64,000 bases of DNA from Paenibacillus kyungheensis (GTDB taxonomy: Bacteria > Bacillota > Bacilli > Paenibacillales > Paenibacillaceae), in the NCBI RefSeq assembly GCF_028606985.1, contig NZ_CP117416.1, positions 2,952,001 through 3,016,000 of the forward strand, given 5' to 3'. Below the pieces are notes generated by a model. The model saw nothing but the letters and a program-made list of their open reading frames with translations. It was not told where the DNA came from and ran no database searches. Positions 18,728-26,601 of this stretch are shown in pieces. Positions within the stretch are counted from its first letter, which is position 1. The number at the start of each line of letters is the position of its first letter. The position numbers and the translations under genes are program-made.

Positions 18728-19690
18728 TTATTGGCTTTTCACTTTACCATTGATAAAGTCCAATGCATTTTGTCCAATTTTTTCAGCAGGTGTGATGCCA
18801 CGGAATCGAGTCCAGATATCACGATCTACCATAAAGACTTGGTTGTTTTTAGCAGCTTTCAAGTTTTTCCAGACTGGTGTTTCTTTCCACTTATTCGTGA
18901 TCGCTTCAGAATCATCCGTTGCTATAAAGATCACATCTGGATCAAGCGTAGTAAGTGTCTCTAAGCTTAGCTCTACATAAGGTTCGTCAGTATTAGAGAT
19001 AGCATTTTGGAAGCCCATTTCTGTCATGACCTGACCTGCATAAGAATCAGATGTATGTACATCAAATCCGTCTTTACGTGCAACTCCGATTAATACTTTT
19101 TTACTTCCCATCGCTTCTACTTGTTTTTTGAGATCAGCCATTATTTGATCATGCTGTTTGACACGTGCTTCTGCTTCTTTTTCTTTACCCACAGCTTTGG
19201 CAATGACTTTGAAATCATCAATACTTTCAGCATAAGAACCTTTACGGCTATTCAATACAATCGTAGGTGCGATCTGATCCAATTGATCTTTAATTTTGGT
19301 ATGGCGATCGCTGTCTGCAATAATTAGATCAGGCGAAGCTTCAGTAATCTTTTCCAAATCAGGGGTCTCGCGTTTGCCTAAAGGCATATATTCAAATGCT
19401 TTACCTGCTAATTTGGTCATCGCTTCTGGCTTATCATCATCAGCAATCCCTACAGGTGTTATCCCAAGTGCCAATAGATCGTCTGCAAATGACCATTCCA
19501 GTGCAACGACTTTTTGTGCTGGCGCTGGCAAAGTCGTTGTACCGACTGTATCTTGAATTGTAATCGCGTTGGCGGTATTCGTACTGGTCGTAGCCGCTTG
19601 ATTAGCTGTGCTTGTATTGCCACACCCTGCTAGAATCGCTGTTAATGCACCCACCGTCAAAATCGTTTTGTTTAGCTTTTTAAGTATCAT
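18728..19690 (-). CDS. Iron(III)-complex ABC transporter substrate-binding lipoprotein (FecB/YfmC-like)
   Basis: 320 residues. The lipoprotein signal ends in AILAGC-GN (Cys23). The rest is a class III (PF01497) binding protein with VVALEWSFADDLLALGI near the start of the mature part and RETPDLEKITEASPDLIIAD in the centre, closest in feel to the ferric-citrate/catecholate receptors. It captures a ferric siderophore outside the membrane. No permease or ATPase gene is adjacent, so it must feed a transporter encoded elsewhere. A Fur box lies at 19737-19755, so iron limitation should induce it. Confidence 0.9.
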   Translation of the reverse strand: MILKKLNKTILTVGALTAILAGCGNTSTANQAATTSTNTANAITIQDTVGTTTLPAPAQKVVALEWSFADDLLALGITPVGIADDDKPEAMTKLAGKAFEYMPLGKRETPDLEKITEASPDLIIADSDRHTKIKDQLDQIAPTIVLNSRKGSYAESIDDFKVIAKAVGKEKEAEARVKQHDQIMADLKKQVEAMGSKKVLIGVARKDGFDVHTSDSYAGQVMTEMGFQNAISNTDEPYVELSLETLTTLDPDVIFIATDDSEAITNKWKETPVWKNLKAAKNNQVFMVDRDIWTRFRGITPAEKIGQNALDFINGKVKSQ

Positions 19691-19736
19691 GTTCCTGTCT
19701 CCTTCATATCCGTATCATTATCTTTTTTATTTTTAT

Positions 19737-19755
19737 GATAATGATAATTATTCTC
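19737..19755. promoter_or_regulatory. Fur box
   Basis: GATAATGATAATTATTCTC matches the 19-base Fur consensus GATAATGATAATCATTATC at 17 positions. It lies 47-65 bases upstream of the iron-binding lipoprotein start. Confidence 0.85.
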
Positions 19756-19828
19756 AACGTTTGCTATTATAATACGTTGTTCCTTTAAAGTAAACCTGTA
19801 ATGTAAATTGATGAAACAACGCAGAAAA

Positions 19829-19863
19829 TTCCCCTCTTCTATTGTAACAATACAAAAGGGGAA
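19829..19863 (-). terminator. Terminator of rsr
   Basis: On the minus strand, TTCCCCTTTTGTATTGT pairs with ACAATAGAAGAGGGGAA, followed by TTTTC. It lies 22 bases past the rsr stop. Confidence 0.75.
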
Positions 19864-19884
19864 CAAATCTTATTTTATAGAGTA

Positions 19885-21390
19885 TTACAGGTCTTTTTCT
19901 AGATCGATCTGTTCTACTTCATGTTGCATATGATGGAATCCTTTAAGCGTTTGGGAGATAAAAGAAAGCACAGTATCACTCCAACCGTAAATATAAAACG
20001 TTTGACGATCTTTAGGTGGAACCATAGCAGTCTGATATGGAGCAATATCTACAATAAATGCTTTTGTGTGAAGGTTTATTTTTTGGCGATACTTTTGCAG
20101 TTCACTATAAAAAGCACTACCCGTGTTTTGCTGTTCATCTGTAATCATAATAATCTGATCTACTTTTTCTTTGATATCTGTTAACTGCTTAACAGGAGCT
20201 CCTGTATTGGTTCCTCCATATGCTTTTACCTGTCTGGCTTGACCCATAATGCTATCACGACGTGAAGGCTTGGCATCATGTACAGTTGTATTAAATAACC
20301 AGAATAAAGAATTCCCTTTAGTTTTTTTGTACAATGCATACGCAAATACAGCACCTGTCTGTAAATACTCACCATTCATCGAACCTGAAATATCTAAAAA
20401 TATAGCTGTTCTTCCCGGTAGATCAGGTAAGTTATCAAACGATAAATCTACTGCTTCGCTTAACGTATCTCGTAATTCAGGATGCTTTACTTCATTGTAG
20501 GCTTTGGCAAATTGAAAAGGTAAAATCTTGGCTTTACGTAATGCTTCTACATCTGTTAAGCGTTGCTGTATATATTGCAAATGCTCGGGATGATCCAATA
20601 CATCATGACAATGTAGCGTATTTAGATGACGTAACAATGCAAATACAGGCATCTGGTACAATAAATGTACCCAGACTTTAGGTGTGGGTGTAATGACACT
20701 TGTGACAATTTCATAGGGTAGCTTGCCTTTTTGAATCTGCTTGATACGATCTTTATCAGTGGTTACCTTTTTGAGTTTTTCCATTGCTTCGATCTGTGGA
20801 ATCAATGCAAGATTTGTCTCATGTCCTCGCAGATAGCGGAATAATGCTTGTTGCTTAACATCTATAGGGATAGGATGAGAAGTCACAATAGCATCGCTCA
20901 GATTGAATCCACGACCACGACCGTTATATTTTAACGCCCAGTATTCAGAAGTGCGATTTAGAAATAAAGCAACTTGACGCTTCACTGCACGTCCACCCTG
21001 TCCACGACCGATACTTTCCAAAATAGTCAAAAATTCAGTTAGATCTGAAGGAATACGTACAACTTGTGCAAAAATACGGGCGAACAGTTGAGGACTAACT
21101 TTAGACAAGATTGCTAAGCCATAAAGCGGTTGTATTCTCATATATCCTTGATTACGTGCAAATACCAATGCTTTTGCCATAAATTCAGGATCAAGTTCAC
21201 TCATTTCTTGATGTAGTACTGTAGCTTCGATTAATAGCTCACGATTGTTAGCATATACCGTATTTCCTAAAGTATTCGTTAACAATGTTTGTAAATAACG
21301 TTCTTGCAGATTGCGCTCATATGCCGGATAGACTGCTCGGTTTAACATTTGTGGTATTGCTTGTTGAAAAATATCTTTTGCCTGGCTCAT
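19885..21390 (-). CDS. rsr: Ro60-family TROVE/vWA RNA-binding protein (Rsr)
   Basis: 501 residues. The N-terminal two thirds (about 10-320) form the HEAT-like TROVE ring that grips misfolded RNA ends and Y RNA. The C-terminal third (about 326-490) is a von Willebrand A domain with a complete MIDAS metal site: D333-I-S335-G-S337, T394 and D418. Bacterial Ro proteins (Deinococcus, Salmonella) tether Y RNA and PNPase and act in RNA decay and stress recovery. The ATG follows GGAGG by eight bases. Two Y-RNA-like structures lie immediately upstream on the same strand, the nearer ending 30 bases before the start codon, so rsr is probably co-transcribed with them. Two WYL genes are divergent. No RtcB ligase gene is present, unlike the enterobacterial locus. 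Confidence 0.93.
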   Translation of the reverse strand: MSQAKDIFQQAIPQMLNRAVYPAYERNLQERYLQTLLTNTLGNTVYANNRELLIEATVLHQEMSELDPEFMAKALVFARNQGYMRIQPLYGLAILSKVSPQLFARIFAQVVRIPSDLTEFLTILESIGRGQGGRAVKRQVALFLNRTSEYWALKYNGRGRGFNLSDAIVTSHPIPIDVKQQALFRYLRGHETNLALIPQIEAMEKLKKVTTDKDRIKQIQKGKLPYEIVTSVITPTPKVWVHLLYQMPVFALLRHLNTLHCHDVLDHPEHLQYIQQRLTDVEALRKAKILPFQFAKAYNEVKHPELRDTLSEAVDLSFDNLPDLPGRTAIFLDISGSMNGEYLQTGAVFAYALYKKTKGNSLFWLFNTTVHDAKPSRRDSIMGQARQVKAYGGTNTGAPVKQLTDIKEKVDQIIMITDEQQNTGSAFYSELQKYRQKINLHTKAFIVDIAPYQTAMVPPKDRQTFYIYGWSDTVLSFISQTLKGFHHMQHEVEQIDLEKDL

Positions 21391-21420
21391 TCTGTTCGCC
21401 TCCTTATAAAGTATGATATG

Positions 21421-21555
21421 TAACCGAGGAAGTAAGCTGAAAAGGTGTAAAATACGTCTCTACCATTGAGATATTCCGCCATATAGCGGAATCCGGATTC
21501 GAACCGGCAACCGTACGCCATGAATGCGAAGTAACCCTTTCAAGCGCCTCGACTA
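21421..21555 (-). ncRNA. Y RNA-like (YrlA type) tRNA mimic, copy 1
   Basis: About 135 nt on the minus strand directly before rsr. The ends pair (TAGTCGAG with CTCGGTTA, two G-U). Inside lies a permuted tRNA: first a weak anticodon-like hairpin (21516-21528), then a T arm with loop TTCGAAT, then a closed acceptor stem TTCCGC-TATATG-GCGGAA, then a D arm TCTC-AATGGTA-GAGA. The 5' strand block starting CGAGGCGCTTGAAAGGG is nearly identical to copy 2. YrlA RNAs are known to mimic tRNA in this way and to be encoded beside rsr. The Ro-binding stem is inferred from the terminal pairing. No terminator separates it from rsr, so the 3' end probably arises by processing. Exact ends are estimates. Confidence 0.83.
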
Positions 21556-21597
21556 TTTATGTGCTTATCTATGTTCCTATACATCTACTATTAAAAA

Positions 21598-21738
21598 GTA
21601 TATCCGAAGAAAAAGGTGAAAAGGTACGTGTACCGCTCTACCTCTGAGCTATTCCGCTATATACAGCGGAAGCTGGACTCGAACCAGCGACCTGTCGATT
21701 AAGAGTCGAAGTAACCCTTTCGAACGCCTCGGATATAC
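21598..21738 (-). ncRNA. Y RNA-like (YrlA type) tRNA mimic, copy 2
   Basis: About 141 nt on the minus strand, 42 bases upstream of copy 1. The terminal stem is perfect over ten pairs (GTATATCCGA with TCGGATATAC). The tRNA-like core is better formed than in copy 1. It has an anticodon-like arm with 4-base stem and 7-base loop CTCTTAA (21695-21709), the loop of a lysine tRNA with CUU. The T arm is GCTGG-TTCGAGT-CCAGC (21672-21688). The acceptor stem has seven perfect pairs closed by a six-base loop (21652-21671). The D arm is GCTC-AGAGGTA-GAGC (21635-21649). Because T half precedes D half and the acceptor stem is looped, this is not a functional tRNA but the permuted layout of YrlA. It is the first unit of the presumed Y-Y-rsr transcript. 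Confidence 0.85.
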
Positions 21739-21745
21739 GATGAAC

Positions 21746-21817
21746 TAACGTAAGCGTTATGCTTGTGTTGCTCTCTCTTTGATGAATTCATCTTCTCATG
21801 TTATCGTTCTAGCGAAC
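21746..21817. promoter_or_regulatory. Three short dyads in the divergent Y RNA / WYL control region
   Basis: Between the first Y RNA and the first WYL gene lie TAACG-TAAG-CGTTA (21746-21759), the 12-base palindrome GATGAATTCATC (21781-21792) and GTTC-TAGC-GAAC (21806-21817). The first lies 8-21 bases upstream of the Y RNA 5' end, over the expected -10 region. No good sigma-A promoter is visible for the Y RNAs, which would fit activator control. Each dyad is short and could be chance. Confidence 0.35.
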
Positions 21818-21919
21818 AGGGCAAAAGTATGGCGACTTGTATAGAATAATAAAAAGCTTGATTTCATAGAGAACCTGTACAACACTAACATATAGAAATA
21901 AATGCTTGGAGGAACACAA

Positions 21920-23233
21920 ATGGCTAAAGAAAGTTTTGATAAAGAAATTCAATATCTACGCATGTTAGCTTTGACAGGTAATGCGTATAATCGACAACAA
22001 TTTGCTGGTAGATTGGGCATTTCTATACATACTTTTGATAAAACAATTCGTAAATTACGCGAAGTTAATGGAGAGCAAGATCTAAACGATCTATTTCGTT
22101 ATAGCTATGTTGATTCCGCTGAACCTACCCTACTGTTTCTATACCGAGCCAAATCGATCAAAGAATCAGAAAGTCAGCGTTTGCCTATGATTTTGACTGC
22201 TTTAAAACAGCAAACAATGACTGCTACCCAGCTATTAGCCTATTGTGATGAGCAACTGATCGATAGTGATACTGTTCCACCGGATGAGAAAACGATTCGT
22301 TCGGATCTGCGATATTTAGAAGAGATCGGTGTGATTTGTCGTGAACCTGGCACTCGTCCATATCACTATCGCCTTAATAATGATCTAACCGATTGTCTCA
22401 CTCAAGCGGAATTGATCGAATTGTATGAATTTGTAGATATTATGGCAAATACACAGATTCCTTCAGTACAAGGATATTTACTACGTGATAATCTCAAAAA
22501 AGCACTTCAAGCTACGATACCTGCTGAACAATGGGATCAGCGATTAATTGAACCGTTTCATTATAAATATCATTATGATGCTCGTATTCTGGATGAAGCA
22601 CACCTATATACATTGCTTCAGATGATTCGTGCACGGCGACAAATATCGTTTCAATACTTTTCTACTAAAGTCAAAAATAATTACAGTGCGCGCCAGACCA
22701 ATCCTTTATTTACCGATGAAAATACGGTTGTGCACCGGCATATCGTGTTGCCCCTACAAGTCGTCTATGATCATCAATACGGTCGTTGGTATCTGCTTGG
22801 CGTTAATCCCAAAGGACAAATCGTTAAATTTCGTATGAGCGGTATGATTGATATTGTAGAAGAAAAGCAACAATCTGAAGAACATGTTGCAAAGTATTTG
22901 GCAAAGTTACAACGTAAAACGCAATATAGCTGGTTAGTCGATACGGGAGATACGATTACAGTGCAAGCACGCTTTTACAAAGCAGATCCATTACCAACAG
23001 ACTTTATTCGTGAGCGTGTCGTATTACAAGGACAATGGGGACAAATTACAGATGAGAACGATGAATGGTTTATATATGAGATCCAAGTGAATGGATATAT
23101 CGAGATTAGACCATGGCTACGTAGCTTTGGTTCGAGCTGTGAAGTACTGGCTCCCGCAGAATTACGTCAGTCGTTGATCGATGAATGGAAGGAGATTCAA
23201 GCTTATTATGAATCTGTTCGAGAAGATTTTTAG
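21920..23233 (+). CDS. WYL-domain transcriptional regulator with N-terminal HTH domains
   Basis: 437 residues. An N-terminal HTH (about 10-60, containing QQFAGRLGISIHTFDKTIRKL) and a second winged-helix-like segment (about 80-165, DEKTIRSDLRYLEEIGVI) precede a WYL domain (about 230-330, RWYLLGVNPKGQIVKFRMSG). The C-terminus resembles the WCX extension. WYL proteins sense nucleic-acid-related ligands and control DNA- or RNA-damage and defence genes. The start at ATG 21920 has GGAGG seven bases upstream; the in-frame ATG at 21902 precedes that site. It is divergent from the Y RNA-rsr unit and overlaps the next WYL gene, so it is the obvious candidate regulator of the locus. Confidence 0.87.
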   Translation: MAKESFDKEIQYLRMLALTGNAYNRQQFAGRLGISIHTFDKTIRKLREVNGEQDLNDLFRYSYVDSAEPTLLFLYRAKSIKESESQRLPMILTALKQQTMTATQLLAYCDEQLIDSDTVPPDEKTIRSDLRYLEEIGVICREPGTRPYHYRLNNDLTDCLTQAELIELYEFVDIMANTQIPSVQGYLLRDNLKKALQATIPAEQWDQRLIEPFHYKYHYDARILDEAHLYTLLQMIRARRQISFQYFSTKVKNNYSARQTNPLFTDENTVVHRHIVLPLQVVYDHQYGRWYLLGVNPKGQIVKFRMSGMIDIVEEKQQSEEHVAKYLAKLQRKTQYSWLVDTGDTITVQARFYKADPLPTDFIRERVVLQGQWGQITDENDEWFIYEIQVNGYIEIRPWLRSFGSSCEVLAPAELRQSLIDEWKEIQAYYESVREDF

Positions 23234-24017
23234 TTATCAATTAACATCAGTCTTAGAAGAACATGGAACGTATACGTTAACCACTCAAGAACGGATATGG
23301 CTCAAAACGATGTTAGATCATCCTATTGCTGGTGAAGCATTATCTGCTGACCTGATTGCCAAAATCATAGATTGTATATCAGAAGAGCAACAACTTCTTT
23401 TTCAGCCTGCATTGGTCGAAAAAGCAGGTAGTCATCAATATCATATGTATCATACGTTAATTCAGCCTTTACGAAAAAGTATCCGTCAACAAGAATGTGT
23501 ATCTATCCAGTATGAGAACAAACATGGACAAGTCACAGGAATGCAACCTGCGGTTCCCTGGCGTTTAGAATTTTCTATGGTCAAGCGTGAATGGTATCTA
23601 ATCTGGTACAATTTGCGTTCTCAAGTAGCGATGACTACAAGATTGATACGGATTACCCAAATTGAAGATCTGCCTGCTATCGAGAGCACCCAATACAATC
23701 AGATTCAGCAATATATGGAGCAGAAAGCAACAGCGAATCAGCATCAAGCTTTAATCCAAATTCTCCCTCAATACAATATAGAACTCAGTCGTATTTTGCA
23801 TGCTTTCTCATGCTTTGAGAAACAAGTGGAATTCAGTGAAGATACACAGACCTACCGCATCCATCTTGTATTTGATGGTAGTGAAACACATTATGTCCTT
23901 AGCAAGTTACGCTCACTCGGTAAGCGTGTTGTTGTACTTGAAAATAATTATCTGCAATGGCGATTATTCGATGCGTCTACCAAAGCTTTATCTAGGTACG
24001 GTATAGATCAGATCTAA
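23208..24017 (+). CDS. WYL-domain protein without recognisable HTH
   Basis: 269 residues. A WYL-type core is seen at about 95-170 (VSIQYENKHGQ, then REWYLIWYNLRSQVAMTTRLIRI), followed by a WCX-like C-terminal region. The N-terminal 90 residues are helical but show no clear helix-turn-helix, so it may act as a sensor partner of the preceding regulator, as in paired WYL systems such as PafB-PafC. I use ATG 23208, 13 bases after an AAGGAG site, giving a 26-base overlap with the upstream gene. An in-frame ATG at 23181 is possible but lies upstream of that site. A terminator follows. Confidence 0.78.
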   Translation: MNLFEKIFSYQLTSVLEEHGTYTLTTQERIWLKTMLDHPIAGEALSADLIAKIIDCISEEQQLLFQPALVEKAGSHQYHMYHTLIQPLRKSIRQQECVSIQYENKHGQVTGMQPAVPWRLEFSMVKREWYLIWYNLRSQVAMTTRLIRITQIEDLPAIESTQYNQIQQYMEQKATANQHQALIQILPQYNIELSRILHAFSCFEKQVEFSEDTQTYRIHLVFDGSETHYVLSKLRSLGKRVVVLENNYLQWRLFDASTKALSRYGIDQI

Positions 24018-24060
24018 CAATAGTAGCAATCCACTCATCTTCTATTTACACAAAAATATA

Positions 24061-24099
24061 CAAAAAGGAAGCCTGATTATACATATCGGCTTCCTTTTG
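24061..24099. terminator. Bidirectional terminator
   Basis: Arms CAAAAAGGAAGCC and GGCTTCCTTTTG around a 14-base loop, between the convergent WYL gene and the secreted-protein gene. Confidence 0.82.
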
Positions 24100-24124
24100 T
24101 TTTATAGAAGATTGTGACGATACA

Positions 24125-25129
24125 TTAGTTGGTATCTTTATAAATCGAGGTGCTATCCCAATCCCGATGTACATACGAGATAGGATTATCAATTGTTCCG
24201 TACCATTTGTTGTTTTTAAAATCGCTAGACTCTGGATATTGTGTCCATGGATACGCTTGGTCTTGATAAAATAAAGACACTTGTACATTATCATAACGTT
24301 GGTTCATCGTGCGACCTTCAATATTTGTACCATCAAAAGCTTTTTTAGCAATTGAAGTAACTTTCTTCACTGAAGTGGATTGAGCATCACTATCGGTAAA
24401 TTTAGTCGGAGCAATCGTTACTTGCGTTCCACCTACGACCATATACGCATTGTAATACGTATCCGATGTTGCTGTTTTGGCTAGATAAAATTGTACGCTG
24501 TTGATACGGTTACCATCATACTTCTGGTAAGCAGAATCGGCATAATAAAAACCATTGGAACGAATATACGGCAACCATCTAAATGTACCTGTCTGATACG
24601 CATAACCTGCTTCAATAGAAGCATTATCAGAATCAAATCCATAATACACCCATGGTTGCTCGCCTGCACCTAGACCACTTACTTTAGGAAGAGTGATATC
24701 TGATGTAATACTGTCAAAGCCAGAGTATGCTAATTGCTTACGTTCAAAAGCTCCGGTTGTGCCTCCATTTACATCTTTAACCGCAGGCCCATTGCCACTG
24801 ATGGGTGGACTGGGTTGATCGCCAACACGCGAAGCTTCCAGATCATCATCTTTTTTAGCTGCTCCTAAATAACCACGTTTGGAACTATACACCTGACCAT
24901 CTTCACTCATATACAAGTAATCGGCATTTTCAAGCTTTTGTACTTCTTTGGATGCACTTGTATCATTACTGGAATGAGTCGTAGTCTGATCCATCACCAC
25001 TTGCTTTTGTTTTTCAAAAAAAGCATTATCCACTTTCAATGGATCAGCAGAAGCTGTATGTACAGCTGTGAGCGATGCTCCTAGCATGAGCATAATGCTC
25101 ACCGTTCGTAATGTTTTTACTTTTTTCAT
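24125..25129 (-). CDS. Secreted protein of unknown function, possibly YrpD-like
   Basis: 334 residues. A clear signal peptide (MKKVKTLRTVSIMLMLGASL, cleavage near ASA-DP) marks it as exported. After a low-complexity, polar stretch rich in Asn, Ser and Asp, a beta-rich region from about residue 135 contains WVYYGFDSDNASIEAGYAYQ and later Tyr/Trp-rich strands. This is reminiscent of B. subtilis YrpD, but I cannot confirm the relation. No catalytic motif is visible. I chose ATG 25129, because AGAGG is nine bases upstream. The 3' end is shared with a bidirectional terminator. Confidence 0.6.
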   Translation of the reverse strand: MKKVKTLRTVSIMLMLGASLTAVHTASADPLKVDNAFFEKQKQVVMDQTTTHSSNDTSASKEVQKLENADYLYMSEDGQVYSSKRGYLGAAKKDDDLEASRVGDQPSPPISGNGPAVKDVNGGTTGAFERKQLAYSGFDSITSDITLPKVSGLGAGEQPWVYYGFDSDNASIEAGYAYQTGTFRWLPYIRSNGFYYADSAYQKYDGNRINSVQFYLAKTATSDTYYNAYMVVGGTQVTIAPTKFTDSDAQSTSVKKVTSIAKKAFDGTNIEGRTMNQRYDNVQVSLFYQDQAYPWTQYPESSDFKNNKWYGTIDNPISYVHRDWDSTSIYKDTN

Positions 25130-25398
25130 GCGTACATTCCTCTCTGTTGTGTAAATATAGCTGACTGCCTTCATGTCTCACTATCATGAGTAACCAAAAA
25201 AAGACACATAGCGTTCATTGTTACGTGACTATTCTATAAGAAAACGAGTCAGATAGCAAAAATCGCCTTTTTCATGTTACATAATCTATGAAATTAAATC
25301 TCTTATGCTAGCTATAACGTTATATTTTAGTAATGATTCTCTTTTTTTGATAATATTAGATTATTGTAGGTACTTGATGATGTAAGGAGGACGAATAT

Positions 25399-25578
25399 AT
25401 GTTGCTACAACGTAAAGTAATTGGGTTCATTTTAGCAGGTGTATGCTTGATTCTTCTGGGAATGTACAGCAAAAATATATTTGCTTATGCTCCAACTATA
25501 GGGTGGTTAGGTGGTTTGTTATGTATGATGGTTGCTACTTTTTTTGTATTAAATAAACCTTCCACATCTTCTAAATAA
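25399..25578 (+). CDS. Small membrane protein, 59 residues
   Basis: A short open frame with an excellent ribosome site (AAGGAGG, eight bases before the ATG). The product begins MLLQRKVIGFILAGVCLILL and has two hydrophobic segments (about 7-22 and 34-52) with a polar C-terminus. It is followed 20 bases later by a second small membrane protein gene on the same strand, so the two look like an operon. No function is recognised. Confidence 0.65.
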   Translation: MLLQRKVIGFILAGVCLILLGMYSKNIFAYAPTIGWLGGLLCMMVATFFVLNKPSTSSK

Positions 25579-25598
25579 TACGAAATGGAGTATTGACG

Positions 25599-25862
25599 AT
25601 GAAGCGACTATTTAAGATTATTTTTATCACTTGTCCTATTGTAGCGGTGATTTGTTTGCTATTGAGATTAGTTTATCCGCAAGCTATTGGGTTACTGGCT
25701 TTAGCAGCTTTTGCCTACTTCGTGCTTACATTAACACAAGTCATCGAATTTTCTACGATCAATCCGCAAAAGTATCCTAAGTTTCATCGAATTTTAGCTG
25801 TTCTTGGATGTTTGGTTTGTTTAGCAGCATTGGTTTATATCGGTTTTATTTATAACCAATAA
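25599..25862 (+). CDS. Small membrane protein, 87 residues
   Basis: Three hydrophobic segments (about 5-24, 29-48 and 65-84) with a short polar loop FSTINPQKYPKFHR between the second and third. ATG 25599 is preceded by TGGAG at eight bases. A TTG two codons upstream is the alternative. It is the second gene of a two-gene unit with the 59-residue membrane protein. I do not recognise a family. Confidence 0.6.
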   Translation: MKRLFKIIFITCPIVAVICLLLRLVYPQAIGLLALAAFAYFVLTLTQVIEFSTINPQKYPKFHRILAVLGCLVCLAALVYIGFIYNQ

Positions 25863-25885
25863 TACTTAGATCGCTACATAATATT

Positions 25886-26173
25886 TCATTTTATAGAACT
25901 TAGCACATTACTATACCATTTCGCAGTAAATGGCATACCTAAACCTATGCCAAGACTAGCACCTGCAACTACTGCTATCACTAGCTTAGGAGTACCGATT
26001 ACAAAATACGAGTTATGATAACTGGATGTAGAGGTGCTTTGGATAGTCGCCTCACTTTGTCTTGATCCTATTGTAAACACACTACCTAACAATCCAATGA
26101 CTGCTACACTCCCAATAGCATTTCGAAGCCATTTCATTTTATGACTATGATGATTTGAAGAATGAATGTTCAT
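25886..26173 (-). CDS. Small membrane protein, 95 residues
   Basis: The His/Ser-rich N-terminus is followed by a hydrophobic helix (about 19-36), a Ser/Thr-rich loop and a second hydrophobic segment (about 62-80) with Gly-rich packing. A GAAGGGAAG ribosome site precedes the ATG. It converges on the two small membrane protein genes with only 23 bases between, and no terminator is visible there. It lies 25 bases after the 102-residue gene and is probably co-transcribed with it. Function unknown. Confidence 0.5.
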   Translation of the reverse strand: MNIHSSNHHSHKMKWLRNAIGSVAVIGLLGSVFTIGSRQSEATIQSTSTSSYHNSYFVIGTPKLVIAVVAGASLGIGLGMPFTAKWYSNVLSSIK

Positions 26174-26198
26174 TGACTTCCCTTCTTTCTACTTATAA

Positions 26199-26507
26199 TT
26201 ATTCTGCTAGATTAAAATAATCATCTTCTACATGATGATACTTGGTTAGTAGTGCATATCCTGACACGCTTTTCAGTTTTTTAAGAAGGATAGGTAAATC
26301 TTCAATTCCATATGTACCTACAGCAATGGTTATAAAACTATACGGTTGCTCTGCAATATAAATATCTGCTTGTGTAGTAGGCTTTACTTTAACCAGATGC
26401 ACATGTTCTTCTCCTAATGTAATCGCATATGATTGATCTATCAGCAACCCTATTTCCACATACTTAGCATATTGTTCACCTTGTGGTATTACAATAATTT
26501 TTTTCAC
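26199..26507 (-). CDS. Hypothetical protein, 102 residues
   Basis: A soluble-looking alpha/beta protein starting MKKIIVIPQGEQYAKYVEIG, with alternating strands and a C-terminal helix, ending in an acidic tail. It starts with GTG at 26507 behind a GAGGTGG site. It is probably in one transcript with the 95-residue membrane protein downstream. No known motif is recognised. Confidence 0.5.
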   Translation of the reverse strand: MKKIIVIPQGEQYAKYVEIGLLIDQSYAITLGEEHVHLVKVKPTTQADIYIAEQPYSFITIAVGTYGIEDLPILLKKLKSVSGYALLTKYHHVEDDYFNLAE

Positions 26508-26601
26508 CGTTTTCCACCTCTACAGTATATTTTAATATTTATTGTATTAAAATAACATATATGGATTCAGCAAGTGGTACGCTATAACGCATCATAGCTA
26601 G

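Noticed and set aside
21421-21738. Two ordinary tRNA genes
   Set aside because: T arm precedes D arm, and the acceptor stem is closed by a loop with no free 3' end. This is a permuted layout beside rsr, as in YrlA Y RNAs, not a canonical tRNA.
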